From assembly GCA_034044135.1 (NCBI GenBank), contig CP139021.1, positions 3,859,635 to 3,923,634 of the forward strand: 64,000 nt of DNA, in the 5' to 3' direction. The translations under genes were made by a program, and so were the position numbers. Below are positions 55,296 to 64,000 of the stretch, one piece after another (within the stretch, counting starts at the first letter, position 1; each line of letters starts with the position of its first letter). Under the pieces are notes generated by a model. The model saw only the letters and a program-made list of their open reading frames with translations. It was not told where the DNA came from and did no database searches. The stretch is from Flammeovirgaceae bacterium SG7u.111. GTDB taxonomy: Bacteria; Bacteroidota; Bacteroidia; Cytophagales; Flammeovirgaceae.

Positions 55296-56057
55296 TTGAA
55301 AACTTGGATATTTGCCCTTCTGCTGATTCTTGGCACAAACTCTTGTCAAAAAAGGTATGTATACCAACATGTCCGCTACCCTGATGATGCAATAAACATC
55401 AACTCTGATTTGGCTGAGCAAGACTCTGCTATTCTTACGATGATCACTCCCTATAAACAACAAATGGGCGACAGGTTAGAAGAAGTGATAGGAGAATTGG
55501 ACAAGGATATGCCCAAAGGGTATGGAACCGAAACCTTATTGGGCAACTTCACCAGTAATTTGATGATCGATTTTGTAGAGCAAAAAGAGGGGGTAAAGCC
55601 AGATATGGCAGTAATGAACTTTGGCGGGCTTCGCAGAGACTTGTATAAAGGTGAATTAAAAGTGGCTGATATCTATGAGCTAATGCCTTTTGACAACATT
55701 ATAGTAGTCCTCACTCTTTCGGGAGAAACTGTGCAAAAGTTGTTTGAATACACCATTGAAGATGGAGGTGTCACCATAGCTGGGTCAAAAATAGTGGCAA
55801 AGGACAGTACTTTCAGTTCAGCAGAGATAGGCTCTGCCCCATTCGACAAAAGTAAAACATATGTGATTGCCGTTTCTGACTATCTTGCAAATGGCGGTGG
55901 AAACATGACATTTTTCTCAGAAGCAATCGCCACCCAAAATACGGGAGTGATGATGAGAGATGCAATCATAGAATTCTGCAAAGAGGAAACAAAAAAGAAA
56001 AAAATGCTAACGAGCAAGCTGGAAGGCCGATTGATAAAAGATTCGGATAGACTTTAA
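55296..56057 (+). CDS. 5'-nucleotidase C-terminal domain protein, lipoprotein
   Basis: Protein of 253 residues starting at a TTG at 55296; the signal ends in GTNSC (Cys17, probable lipidation). The body matches the substrate-binding C-terminal domain of UshA-type 5'-nucleotidases: TLLGNFTSNLMIDF, AVMNFGGLRRDLYKGEL, ELMPFDNIIVVLTLSGE, and SDYLANGGGNMTFF. It lacks the metallophosphatase half, which is encoded by the next gene, so the two polypeptides probably form one enzyme. Confidence 0.85.
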   Translation: MKTWIFALLLILGTNSCQKRYVYQHVRYPDDAININSDLAEQDSAILTMITPYKQQMGDRLEEVIGELDKDMPKGYGTETLLGNFTSNLMIDFVEQKEGVKPDMAVMNFGGLRRDLYKGELKVADIYELMPFDNIIVVLTLSGETVQKLFEYTIEDGGVTIAGSKIVAKDSTFSSAEIGSAPFDKSKTYVIAVSDYLANGGGNMTFFSEAIATQNTGVMMRDAIIEFCKEETKKKKMLTSKLEGRLIKDSDRL

Positions 56058-56191
56058 GGTTAATACGAAATTATATACTACGCTAACAAGGAGTAATACA
56101 AAATCAGATTTAGCCAAATGTTTCTTATTTGAAGATGGCAAAACAAGAAAAAATACTATCATCTCGTAAAAAAATAGTAAAGGTAAAAAAG

Positions 56192-57097
56192 ATGGAACGA
56201 CGTATATTTATAAAAGCTTCAGGACTGGTGTTGGCAGGCGGTCTTAGTGGACTTCACTCCTACGCAAAACCCTTCTCTGAAGACATAAAGTTGACTATTT
56301 TACACACGAACGATATGCACTCACGCATAGAGCCGTTTCCCAAAGGAAGTGGGAGGAATGCGGGAGCTGGCGGAGCTGCGAGAAGGGCAACGCTCATCAA
56401 GCAAATAAGGAAGGAGGTAGACAATGTTTTGCTACTAGATGCGGGAGATATTTTCCAAGGAACACCCTACTTCAATTTCTTTGGTGGAGAACTGGAAATG
56501 AAGCTGATGTCAGAAATGGGCTACGATGCTGCCACCATGGGGAACCATGACTTCGACTTAGGGATAGAAGGCTTCGTAAAACAGCTCCCCCATGCCAATT
56601 TCCCCTTTTTGGTGGCCAACTATCAATTTGACGACCCTGTATTGAAAAAGGAAATCGCACCTTATAAAATCTTCAAAAAAGCAGGGCTGAAGATTGGCGT
56701 ATTTGGGTTAGGAATTGAACTGGAAGGTTTGGTGCCAGACAAGCTTTACAAAGGCACGGTTTACCAAGACCCCATCGCTATTGGAAAAGAAATGACAGCT
56801 GAGTTGAAGAGAAAAAAATGTGATTTGATCATCTGCCTTTCCCACCTTGGAAATGCTTACAGAGAAGATAAAATTTCAGATCAAGACCTAGCAAAACAAG
56901 TACCTGGATTAGATCTTATCATCGGTGGGCATACCCATACATTTTTGGACAAACCCACTGAGTTGATCGGCCCTGAAAACAAGAAAGTTTTGGTCAATCA
57001 AGTCGGTTGGGCTGGGCTTCGTCTTGGCAGGATAGATTATAAATTCAGTCCCGAAAAATCGTTAAAAAATGCGTCGGGCAGGGCTTTGGCGGTTTAG
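56192..57097 (+). CDS. 5'-nucleotidase metallophosphatase domain protein
   Basis: Protein of 301 residues from the ATG at 56192. The N-terminus MERRIFIKASGLVLAGGLSG is a twin-arginine-type signal. Metal-binding motifs of the calcineurin-like phosphoesterase are ILHTNDMHSRIEPF, LLLDAGDIFQGTPYF, TMGNHDFDLG, LICLSHLGN and IIGGHTHTFL. This is the catalytic half of a periplasmic nucleotidase/UDP-sugar hydrolase; the partner domain lies 135 bases upstream. The frame is open from 56129 but the RR signal favours 56192. Confidence 0.88.
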   Translation: MERRIFIKASGLVLAGGLSGLHSYAKPFSEDIKLTILHTNDMHSRIEPFPKGSGRNAGAGGAARRATLIKQIRKEVDNVLLLDAGDIFQGTPYFNFFGGELEMKLMSEMGYDAATMGNHDFDLGIEGFVKQLPHANFPFLVANYQFDDPVLKKEIAPYKIFKKAGLKIGVFGLGIELEGLVPDKLYKGTVYQDPIAIGKEMTAELKRKKCDLIICLSHLGNAYREDKISDQDLAKQVPGLDLIIGGHTHTFLDKPTELIGPENKKVLVNQVGWAGLRLGRIDYKFSPEKSLKNASGRALAV

Positions 57098-57458
57098 CAA
57101 AAATAAAACCAATTTCCAGTATGGTATTTTTTCAAAAAAACCTTTAAATATTTTCCCTTTGATTATCAATAAGTTACATAAGACAGATATCAAACCAACG
57201 TTTTGGTTATCAATTAGTTATTAATTAATTCACATTACCTGTCTTTTTTTTGAAGGCATGTCAACCTTTGTTTCTTGCCTTTTTTTTCAGACTTTTGTAC
57301 TTACCTAATTAGCAAAAATCAGTCAGCGTAAAAATCTGAATTAATCTCCTCAAGATTGTAAATGCAACCTGCTCGTTCGAAGGAAATGAGTACAGGTATT
57401 TTTTGCGGCATTAAAAAAAGTTGAGGGAATAAAGTTTTCACCATATAAATAAAAACAT
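57098..57458. other. dnaA upstream region with a probable terminator
   Basis: 361 AT-rich bases between the nucleotidase and dnaA. A weak terminator AAGGCA...TGCCTT (57253-57281) with a T-run ends the nucleotidase transcript. Sequences TTATCAATA and TTATCAATT near 57164 and 57209 resemble, but do not match, DnaA boxes (TTATCCACA). I do not claim an origin here. Confidence 0.45.
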
Positions 57459-58931
57459 GTGTTGGATCAGATGTTAAAAAATTGCCAAGCAGTTTGGAGG
57501 AACTGCCTTGAAATCATAAAGTCGGAAATACAAGAGCAGAGCTTTACAACATGGTTTGCTCCTGTAAAACCGATAAAACTTGAGGGAAAAATATTAACTA
57601 TAGAAGTGCCTACACCGTTCTTTTATGAGTGGTTGGAAGAGCATTATGTTTACTTATTGAAAAAAGCCATCACCCATGAACTTGGGCCAGATGCAAAGCT
57701 TGAGTACTCTGTGGTAGTAGATCAAGGCGGCGCTTACAATGAACCAATTAGGGTAAAACTAAAAGGAGAGAACAAGCAACACCCCTCTGCACCTGCTACA
57801 AGGCAAACCAGAGAGCCTAGTATCAATAAGCCTGCACCTAAGTCTAATGCAAAATTTTTAAACAGCCCATTTGACCTACCTCATTTGGAGCCTGAGGTAG
57901 TTGACTCTCAGCTAAATCCTAGCTATACTTTCGATACGTTTATTGAAGGCGACTGTAACCGTTTGGCTCGCTCAGCGGGAATGGCCATCGCCAACAAGCC
58001 TGGCTATACTGCCTTCAACCCATTGGTTATTTATGGAGGTGTAGGTTTAGGCAAAACACATTTGGCACAAGCTATAGGGAATGAAATCAAAAGGAGTCAC
58101 CCTGAAAAAGTAGTGTTATATGTCACTACTGACCAATTCACTACTCAATTCATTGATTCATTACGAAACAATAATGTTCAAAACTTTACAAATTTCTACC
58201 TCCAAGTAGATGTTTTGATCATTGACGATATTCAGTTTTTATCTAAGAAAGAAAAAACACAGGAAAACTTTTTCCATATTTTCAACCGTCTGCACCAGAG
58301 CAACAAGCAAATAATAATGACTTCTGATAAGCCTCCACGCAGTTTGGAAGGCTTGCAAGAGCGTTTGCTTTCTAGGTTCAAATGGGGGCTTACTGCCGAT
58401 GTACAAACCCCTGACTATGAAACTAGGGTGGCAATTGTAAAGACCAAAATGGATTTTGAAGGAGTGGATGTTCCTGAAGATGTGGTAGACTTTTTGGCAC
58501 AAAGCGTTGATTCCAACATACGTGAGCTAGAGGGTGTATTGATCTCCCTTATAGCAAATGCATCGCTTATGAGGAAGGATATCGACCTTGACCTTGCCAA
58601 AAGTACACTAATTCATTTGGTTACTTCTTCTGAAAAAGAGATCACGGTTGAGTTCATTCAACAACTCATCTCCGATTACTTTAAAGTTTCGATTGACGAA
58701 CTTAAATCGAAAACAAGGAAAAAAGATATTGCCACGGCTCGTCAGGTTGCGATGTATTTTTCACAACAATATACCAACCAACCTTTAAAAGTGATTGGCG
58801 ACAGGTTTGGAGGTAGAGACCACAGTACGGTGGTTCATGCTAGCAAAACGGTAAAACAAAAATCTAGCTCCGATGCTATCTATGGTAAAATGATCAAAGA
58901 TATAACGGAACAGATGGAAGGGAAAGCTTAA
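57459..58931 (+). CDS. dnaA: Chromosomal replication initiator DnaA
   Basis: AAA+ initiator of 490 residues. Domain I begins VWRNCLEIIKSEIQEQSFTTWFAPVKPI. The linker (about 105-150) is low-complexity. Walker A is GGVGLGKTHL (193-202), Walker B is LIIDDIQFL (253-261), and the DNA-binding domain IV carries GGRDHSTVVHASKTV. The start is GTG at 57459, with ATG at 57471 as an alternative. Ends in a strong terminator. Confidence 0.95.
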   Translation: MLDQMLKNCQAVWRNCLEIIKSEIQEQSFTTWFAPVKPIKLEGKILTIEVPTPFFYEWLEEHYVYLLKKAITHELGPDAKLEYSVVVDQGGAYNEPIRVKLKGENKQHPSAPATRQTREPSINKPAPKSNAKFLNSPFDLPHLEPEVVDSQLNPSYTFDTFIEGDCNRLARSAGMAIANKPGYTAFNPLVIYGGVGLGKTHLAQAIGNEIKRSHPEKVVLYVTTDQFTTQFIDSLRNNNVQNFTNFYLQVDVLIIDDIQFLSKKEKTQENFFHIFNRLHQSNKQIIMTSDKPPRSLEGLQERLLSRFKWGLTADVQTPDYETRVAIVKTKMDFEGVDVPEDVVDFLAQSVDSNIRELEGVLISLIANASLMRKDIDLDLAKSTLIHLVTSSEKEITVEFIQQLISDYFKVSIDELKSKTRKKDIATARQVAMYFSQQYTNQPLKVIGDRFGGRDHSTVVHASKTVKQKSSSDAIYGKMIKDITEQMEGKA

Positions 58932-58956
58932 AGAGATATACAAGAGGGTAACTCTT

Positions 58957-58998
58957 GCGGGAAAATGCAAATGATTGCGTTTTCCCGCATTTTTTTTT
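58957..58998 (+). terminator. dnaA terminator
   Basis: Long interrupted stem GCGGGAAAA-t-GCAA / TTGC-g-TTTTCCCGC followed by nine T residues. Confidence 0.9.
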
Positions 58999-59166
58999 AT
59001 TACCTGACTATATTTGTATTTTCATTTTTAAAGCAAGTAATTCCCTTATAGTTTTTTGGTTAATTCTTCGAAAGACCAAAAATTATTCGTGTAATTTGCG
59101 AGAACAGGCAAAGCAACTGGCTGTTTCATCTAAATAACTATAATAATTAACTAATTTGAAGGTGCA

Positions 59167-60855
59167 ATGAGCAAACCTGAAGAAACAACACCAAAACCGA
59201 CCCTCAATTTCATCGAACAAATAGTAGAGGATGACTTGAGGACGAACAAGTGGGAAGGCAGGGTGAACACGAGGTTTCCACCCGAGCCCAATGGTTATTT
59301 GCATATAGGACACGCCAAATCCATATGCCTCAACTTTGGTTTAGCTCAGAAGTACCAGGGCATTTGCAACTTACGCTTTGACGATACCAACCCTGTTACC
59401 GAAGACACCGAATATGTCGACTCTATACAAGCTGATGTAAAATGGCTGGGTTTCGAATGGGACGACAGAAAATATTACGCATCTGACTATTTTGACAAGT
59501 TGTATGCGTACGCTATGCAACTTATCAAAAAAGGCAAAGCGTATGTGGATGATTCTACTGCCGAAGAAATTGCAAATTTGAAAGGCACGCCCACCAAGCC
59601 TGGGCAAGAAAGTCCTTTCAGAAACAGAAGCATAGAAGAAAACCTTGAGCTATTTGAGGGCATGAAGAAGGGCAAGTTCGACGAAGGCTCAAAAATTTTG
59701 AGAGCTAAAATCGATATGGCCTCCCCAAACATGCATCTGCGTGACCCTGCTATTTACAGGATCAAAAAAGTGCATCATCACCGCAAGGGAGACGAATGGT
59801 GCATCTATCCAATGTACGATTTTGCCCACTGCCTTTCCGATTCTATCGAAGGCATCACGCATTCAATCTGTACTTTGGAGTTTGAAGTGCACAGGCCACT
59901 TTACGACTGGATTTTGGATGCGCTTGAGGTATATCACCCACAGCAAATCGAATTTGCAAGGCTGAACCTCAACTATACCGTAATGAGCAAAAGAAAGCTC
60001 TTACAATTGGTAAATGAAAAGTATGTTTCGGGCTGGGACGACCCCCGTATGCCTACCATTTCGGGTATGAGGAGAAGAGGTTTCACTCCTGAATCTATCC
60101 GAAACTTTGCCGAGAAAGTTGGAGTTGCTAAAAGGGACAACATCATTGATGTTGCACTCTTAGAGCACAGCATTCGTGAGGATTTGAACAAGAAAGCACC
60201 GAGGTTGATGTGCGTGCTTAACCCACTAAAAGTTGTAATTACCAACTGGGAAGAGGGAAAAGTAGAAGAGGTAGAAGGAACGATCAATCCTGAGCAACCT
60301 GAGCTTGGCAAACGCAAAATCCCTTTTTCAAATGTAGTTTACATTGAAAGAGACGATTTTATGGAAGATGCTCCCAAAAAGTTCTTTAGGTTGGCGCCAG
60401 GCAGGGAAGTCCGCCTCAAGTATGCTTACATCATAAAGTGTGAAGAAGTAATAAAGAACGCTGCAGGAGAAGTAGTTGAGCTTAGGTGTACCTACGACCC
60501 TCAGACGAGAAGTGGGCAAGATACGTCTGGAAAGAAAGTAAAAGGAACGCTTCACTGGGTTTCTGAAGTGAATGCACTAAAGCCAGAAATCAGGCTATAT
60601 GACAGGCTTTTCCAAGACGAAGATCCTGCGGGAAACAAGGAAGTTGACTTTAAAGAGTTGATCAACCCTAACTCGCTAGAAGTACTGGACAACTGTTACT
60701 TAGAGCCAAGTGCAGCAAATTCACCTGCAGGTTTCCAATGTCAGTTCGAGCGTAAGGGTTATTTCTGTGTAGACCCTGATTCTACAGACGGGAAATTAGT
60801 CTTTAACAGAACCGTTAGTTTGAGAGATTCTTGGGCTAAAAAAGCGAAGAAATAG
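59167..60855 (+). CDS. glnS: Glutaminyl-tRNA synthetase
   Basis: Class I aminoacyl-tRNA synthetase of 562 residues charging tRNA-Gln. [17 protein letters not shown] contains the HIGH motif (46-49), [14 protein letters not shown] follows, and VMSKRKL (about 272-278) is the KMSKS-type motif. The C-terminal anticodon-binding barrel has [14 protein letters not shown] and GTLHWVS. GlnRS of the eukaryote-derived type is present in many Bacteroidota. Complete length. A terminator follows. Confidence 0.95.
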   Translation: MSKPEETTPKPTLNFIEQIVEDDLRTNKWEGRVNTRFPPEPNGYLHIGHAKSICLNFGLAQKYQGICNLRFDDTNPVTEDTEYVDSIQADVKWLGFEWDDRKYYASDYFDKLYAYAMQLIKKGKAYVDDSTAEEIANLKGTPTKPGQESPFRNRSIEENLELFEGMKKGKFDEGSKILRAKIDMASPNMHLRDPAIYRIKKVHHHRKGDEWCIYPMYDFAHCLSDSIEGITHSICTLEFEVHRPLYDWILDALEVYHPQQIEFARLNLNYTVMSKRKLLQLVNEKYVSGWDDPRMPTISGMRRRGFTPESIRNFAEKVGVAKRDNIIDVALLEHSIREDLNKKAPRLMCVLNPLKVVITNWEEGKVEEVEGTINPEQPELGKRKIPFSNVVYIERDDFMEDAPKKFFRLAPGREVRLKYAYIIKCEEVIKNAAGEVVELRCTYDPQTRSGQDTSGKKVKGTLHWVSEVNALKPEIRLYDRLFQDEDPAGNKEVDFKELINPNSLEVLDNCYLEPSAANSPAGFQCQFERKGYFCVDPDSTDGKLVFNRTVSLRDSWAKKAKK

Positions 60856-60882
60856 CATTACGCTTTTCTATAAAAAACAAAG

Positions 60883-60909
60883 GTCGTCAAAGTAATTTGA
60901 CGACTTTTT
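60883..60909. terminator. Terminator between glnS and rhaT
   Basis: Perfect nine-base stem GTCGTCAAA / TTTGACGAC with a GTAA loop and a T-run; serves glnS and, on the other strand, possibly rhaT. Confidence 0.85.
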
Positions 60910-60931
60910 CTATTTCTACTGGCACCAAAAA

Positions 60932-62002
60932 TCAATGCCCTGCATCTGACAATTCTCCTATATAACTTCCGTAAGTCATTACCACAAAGGAAATTACTAA
61001 TACGAACAAAGCGATAATTAGCGATGTATATGTCTTTTTATCTACGCCTTTCCACTCTTTCATCACTACACCTATGATGTAGCTGAAGAAGATCAGCATG
61101 GACATGTGCAATACCCAACTTGCAAACTGGAAGCTACCCATACGTACATGGCCCAAGCCGTAGAAGAAGAATTGGAAATACCACAATGAACCCGCCAAAG
61201 CAGACAGTGAAAAGTTGCTAGCATAGCGCTTGCCCCCTACTTCCTTCACACTAAATAAGTCTTTGATAGAGCCATCCCGAATGGTGCTCACCAAAAACCA
61301 AATAAGATTCGTTGCCAAACAGCCCAACGAAGACACGATCAGCTTAGCATTCCCTTCAAAGTGACCAGCACCGTGTTCGGCAGCAATATCGGCAATGGGC
61401 TGTCCTACTTCCAAAGACACTCCCCAAATGGCTGAAAGCGTACCAGCAATCAATGTCAACAACAAGCCTTTCCCCATGTTAAAACCTGTTGATCCTTTTC
61501 CAGTAGTTTTTGCAAGAAAACGCTCTTTCATGAAACCTGCTTTCCCACACAGAGCTACCCCAGCTATTGAAACTAACATTCCAACGAGTACGATTCCCCC
61601 TCCAGTTTTGGTAAATTGCTCCACCAATTGTCCATTAATAATCAATGGAATAACCGTTCCTAAAACAGCAGAAATTCCAATGGAAATGGTGTAGGTAAGT
61701 GAGTAACCAATGTTTCGGATAGCATATCCAAATGACAAGCCTCCAAACCCATAAACAGCCCCGAGCAGCAAGGCTGACCAAAAAACAGAATTCGGTGCAG
61801 CCGATAATACTTTAAATAAATCTGGAACCGTAAAATAACCTATTACAAGTGGCATTATCAGCCAAGCAAAAAATGATTGGACGATCCAAAACACGCCCCA
61901 CGACCATTGTTTTACTTTCTCGAAAGGCATATAGCAACTTGCTGCGGAAATCCCCCCTACAGCATGTAAACCTGTACCAACTATTGGGTTTGGTGTTATC
62001 AT
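60932..62002 (-). CDS. rhaT: L-rhamnose/proton symporter RhaT-like
   Basis: Inner-membrane protein of 356 residues with ten helices. PIVGTGLHAVGGISAASCYMPF, LGAVYGFGGLSFGYAIRNIGYSLTYTISIG (in part) and GWGVSLEVGQP-like stretches (AIWGVSLEVGQPI) match RhaT of the drug/metabolite transporter superfamily. The ATG at 62002 is preferred over the frame start at 62083. Upstream is a divergent AraC regulator, which probably controls it. In Bacteroidota this family may carry related deoxy-sugars. Confidence 0.88.
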   Translation of the reverse strand: MITPNPIVGTGLHAVGGISAASCYMPFEKVKQWSWGVFWIVQSFFAWLIMPLVIGYFTVPDLFKVLSAAPNSVFWSALLLGAVYGFGGLSFGYAIRNIGYSLTYTISIGISAVLGTVIPLIINGQLVEQFTKTGGGIVLVGMLVSIAGVALCGKAGFMKERFLAKTTGKGSTGFNMGKGLLLTLIAGTLSAIWGVSLEVGQPIADIAAEHGAGHFEGNAKLIVSSLGCLATNLIWFLVSTIRDGSIKDLFSVKEVGGKRYASNFSLSALAGSLWYFQFFFYGLGHVRMGSFQFASWVLHMSMLIFFSYIIGVVMKEWKGVDKKTYTSLIIALFVLVISFVVMTYGSYIGELSDAGH

Positions 62003-62205
62003 ATTTACTATTGGTTTTTCTGTTTGTTCGAAAAGGTGAGTGAGCGAAACCTCTCTCACCTCTTTTATGATGTTTACAAACATATAGAATAGGCTATCTT
62101 TTTTGATGCATAATCACGCTTATATTTTATACTATTTCGACATCTGTTTAATAATAAATTTTGCATTTTCATAAATAATTTGATATTTGTACAAATAGAA
62201 ATAGC

Positions 62206-63069
62206 ATGACACCTTACCTTATAGAAGAGCTTAAAGTACAATTGCTCAACACCGCTTTTTGTAATTTGGACAGCTCTTGGAACTATACAAATATTGAAAG
62301 CCCCTTCACTCGAATCTATCTTATCACGGAGGGAAAAGGTTTTATTTACCCGAACAATCAAAAAATCGAGCTAAAGCCTCAGCATTTGTACATAATCCCC
62401 AGTTATGTACATTGCAGCTACAAATGCAATTCATCCTTATCGCAGTATTACATCCATTTCACAAACCAACTTTCCGATGGCTTCAATATCTATGACAGCA
62501 TTCCTATTTACCACGAAGTAGCAGCCCAAGCACTGGATTTCCAACTATTCAGGCGCTTGATCGAAATAAATAAAAATGCAGGACTTGCTCAGAGTGACCC
62601 AAGTGTATATCAACGAAAAAATTGGGCTCCTGCCCTACCTCGCCAAAATAGCAGTAGCGCCTTGCTGGAAACCAATGGCATCCTAAAACAAATCTTCTCC
62701 AGGTTCATCAGTGACAGCAATAAAAGCACTGGAAATATTACCCAGATCTCACGCCTAAGAAAAGTATTCAAACACATAAACACTCACCTTAAAAATGAAA
62801 TAAGGGTAGACAAGTTAGCAGAAATAGCCTGCTATTCAGTCGACCATTTCACACGCCAATTTAAGCAGACCACTGGTCTGCTCCCCATAGAATATGTCAA
62901 TAGAAAAAGAGTAGAAATGGCCCAGCTTCTTTTGCTCACCTCAACCAAAACCCAAAAGGAAATCAGCGAACAAACAGGATTTAGCAGCCAACAATACTAT
63001 AGCAGGGTTTTTAAAAACCAAGTAGGATGTTCGCCAGCTCAATACCGTAAGCAAGGCGGATTTGCATAA
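62206..63069 (+). CDS. AraC-family transcriptional regulator
   Basis: Regulator of 287 residues. The N-terminal cupin-like sensing region has FTRIYLITEGKGFIYPNNQKIELKPQHLYIIPSYV. The C-terminal 100 residues form the double HTH: RVDKLAEIACYSVDHFTRQFKQTTGLLPIEYVNRKRVEMAQLLL and KEISEQTGFSSQQYYSRVFKNQVGCSPAQYRK (partial forms). It is divergently placed from rhaT, with 204 bases between, so it likely senses a sugar and activates rhaT and the downstream genes. Confidence 0.88.
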   Translation: MTPYLIEELKVQLLNTAFCNLDSSWNYTNIESPFTRIYLITEGKGFIYPNNQKIELKPQHLYIIPSYVHCSYKCNSSLSQYYIHFTNQLSDGFNIYDSIPIYHEVAAQALDFQLFRRLIEINKNAGLAQSDPSVYQRKNWAPALPRQNSSSALLETNGILKQIFSRFISDSNKSTGNITQISRLRKVFKHINTHLKNEIRVDKLAEIACYSVDHFTRQFKQTTGLLPIEYVNRKRVEMAQLLLLTSTKTQKEISEQTGFSSQQYYSRVFKNQVGCSPAQYRKQGGFA

Positions 63070-63299
63070 GCTCCTTTTATCTGATATAGACAGCAATCCC
63101 CCCTGATAGGAAATCATTGTTGCCAAATAATCGGAATAGTACAAAAACACGTCGGAACTCAACAAGACAGTAATCCTCAAACACCCCACCTTTGTTCAAG
63201 GAGGATATAAGACCTTTTCTCTCAAAGTATCTTGCTCCAAGAGCAAGCAAACTCTTGGCAGAATATGCTCACTATACTGTTCGCTCACCTTGTACCGAC

Positions 63300-64000
63300 A
63301 TGAATAAAAAATTCAGAATAGCTGTAAGGAAATTTGACCCTTTTGAGTCCGCTATTGAAAAAATATGGGAGGCTTATTGCAAAAAAACAGGCTGTATTCT
63401 TACGCTCGATGCCGTACCTATGGACTTACACCCGCTGTATGATACTATTTTAAAAAATGGGGGGCTAAAAAGAGGCGACTGGGACATTGCCCTTATCAAC
63501 ACCGACTGGATAACCGAAGCAGTCGAGAACAATCATATAGAAAACCTTTCCCCTTTTATTTCTGAAAAGAAACCAGAGGGCTTTCCACAAGGTTGGTCAG
63601 CTTCGCTCAGGGAGATGCAAAAATTTAAAAACAACACCTACGGATTGCCTTTCCACGACGGCCCTGAATGCCTGATTTACCGTAAGGACTTATTCGAATC
63701 TAAAGTTGAAAAAGACGTTTTTTTAAAAAAACATGGAAAGAAACTTCAAGTCCCCAAAACTTGGGATGAGCTAAAGGAAGTAGCCAGTTTTTTCCACCGC
63801 CCCGAACAAAACCTTTATGGGACAACCTTCGCCGCTTACCCCGACGGGCACAACACTGTTTTTGATTTTTGCCTGCAACTATGGACACGTGGAGGGGAAC
63901 TTCTCACGAAAAACAGTCAGGTTGTGGTCAATTCGGTTGAAGCACTGGAAGGAATGCAGTTTTACCGCAGCATTTTGCAAAACACGAGTGCCATCCACCC
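63300..64000 (+). CDS. Solute-binding protein-like, partial (runs off the window)
   Basis: Frame open from the ATG at 63300 to the window end (233 codons). The sequence RIAVRKFDPFESAIEKIWEAYCKKTG, WDIALINTDWI, YGLPFHDGPECLIYRKDLFE, PKTWDELKEVASFF and YGTTFAAYPDGHNTVFDFCLQLW match the fold of family-1 extracellular sugar-binding proteins. It lacks a signal peptide in the visible frame, which is unusual for this family. It follows the AraC gene by 231 bases. The start remains uncertain because the upstream frame is open and the C-terminus is unseen. Confidence 0.75.
   Translation, partial: MNKKFRIAVRKFDPFESAIEKIWEAYCKKTGCILTLDAVPMDLHPLYDTILKNGGLKRGDWDIALINTDWITEAVENNHIENLSPFISEKKPEGFPQGWSASLREMQKFKNNTYGLPFHDGPECLIYRKDLFESKVEKDVFLKKHGKKLQVPKTWDELKEVASFFHRPEQNLYGTTFAAYPDGHNTVFDFCLQLWTRGGELLTKNSQVVVNSVEALEGMQFYRSILQNTSAIH

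Noticed and set aside
57098-57458. Replication origin next to dnaA
   Set aside because: Only TTATCAATA/TTATCAATT near-matches are present, no cluster of proper DnaA boxes; in this phylum dnaA and oriC are often apart.
1-64000. CRISPR arrays, tRNA or rRNA genes
   Set aside because: No regular repeat-spacer pattern, no cloverleaf with the TTCGA arm and no rRNA-like conserved stretches were found on reading both strands; short or divergent tRNAs could be missed without a program.

Overview
The window looks like a chromosome segment of a Bacteroidota bacterium, most likely a Cytophagales-type marine or soil species. This is inferred from gene content: a TonB receptor with a carboxypeptidase-regulatory N-domain, DUF1573/DUF2911/DUF4198 proteins, MurA with Asp at the usual catalytic Cys, weak ribosome-binding sites, several TTG/GTG starts and many Cys lipoproteins. 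I saw no rRNA, tRNA or CRISPR array.

Layout. (1) 0.1-9.4 kb: a UMF1-type MFS permease, a DUF2971 and a DUF1573 gene, then a minus-strand operon hldD > small-molecule kinase > Gfo/Idh oxidoreductase, divergent from lpxB, and a lipoprotein aldose epimerase. (2) 9.6-23.1 kb: mostly stand-alone envelope or housekeeping genes (PfpI-like, DUF2911, GDSL esterase, MscS channel, PhoD-like phosphatase, DUF2235 hydrolase, PIN-like protein, TPR lipoprotein, NudC), an ECF-type sigma factor with a four-helix membrane protein, and a 71-residue protein that is 45% lysine. (3) 23.4-29.5 kb: GH94 cellobiose phosphorylase, a BamA-like barrel and murA. (4) 29.8-35.7 kb: one AT-rich gene for a 1950-residue membrane P-loop NTPase with a TPR-containing tail, the best candidate here for an undescribed system. 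(5) 36.5-42.7 kb: an insertion-sequence graveyard. An IS982 remnant is split by an IS3 element that is itself split by an ISL3 element with an exact 8-bp target duplication. Two related IS3 copies in tandem, a third truncated IS3 element and an IS630 element follow. (6) 42.6-48.2 kb: a TonB-receptor/DUF4198/DUF3325/PepSY metal-uptake operon, its last gene cut by the IS630 element and the whole module lying between 94-bp direct repeats that carry a terminator. (7) 48.4-64 kb: AEC permease, Tat-exported HisC-like aminotransferase, Nudix, ribBA, rplU-rpmA, a split 5'-nucleotidase pair, dnaA, glnS, rhaT with a divergent AraC regulator, and a solute-binding protein that runs off the window.

How the genes work together: hldD, lpxB and murA serve envelope synthesis. 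The 42.6-48.1 kb operon is a coherent siderophore or metal uptake unit with a large inverted repeat in its control region. The AraC/rhaT/solute-binding end looks like sugar uptake. Many boundaries carry clear rho-independent terminators, several of them bidirectional. Coordinates of IS ends come from reading inverted repeats and target duplications by eye. All family names come from recognising motifs, not from database searches.
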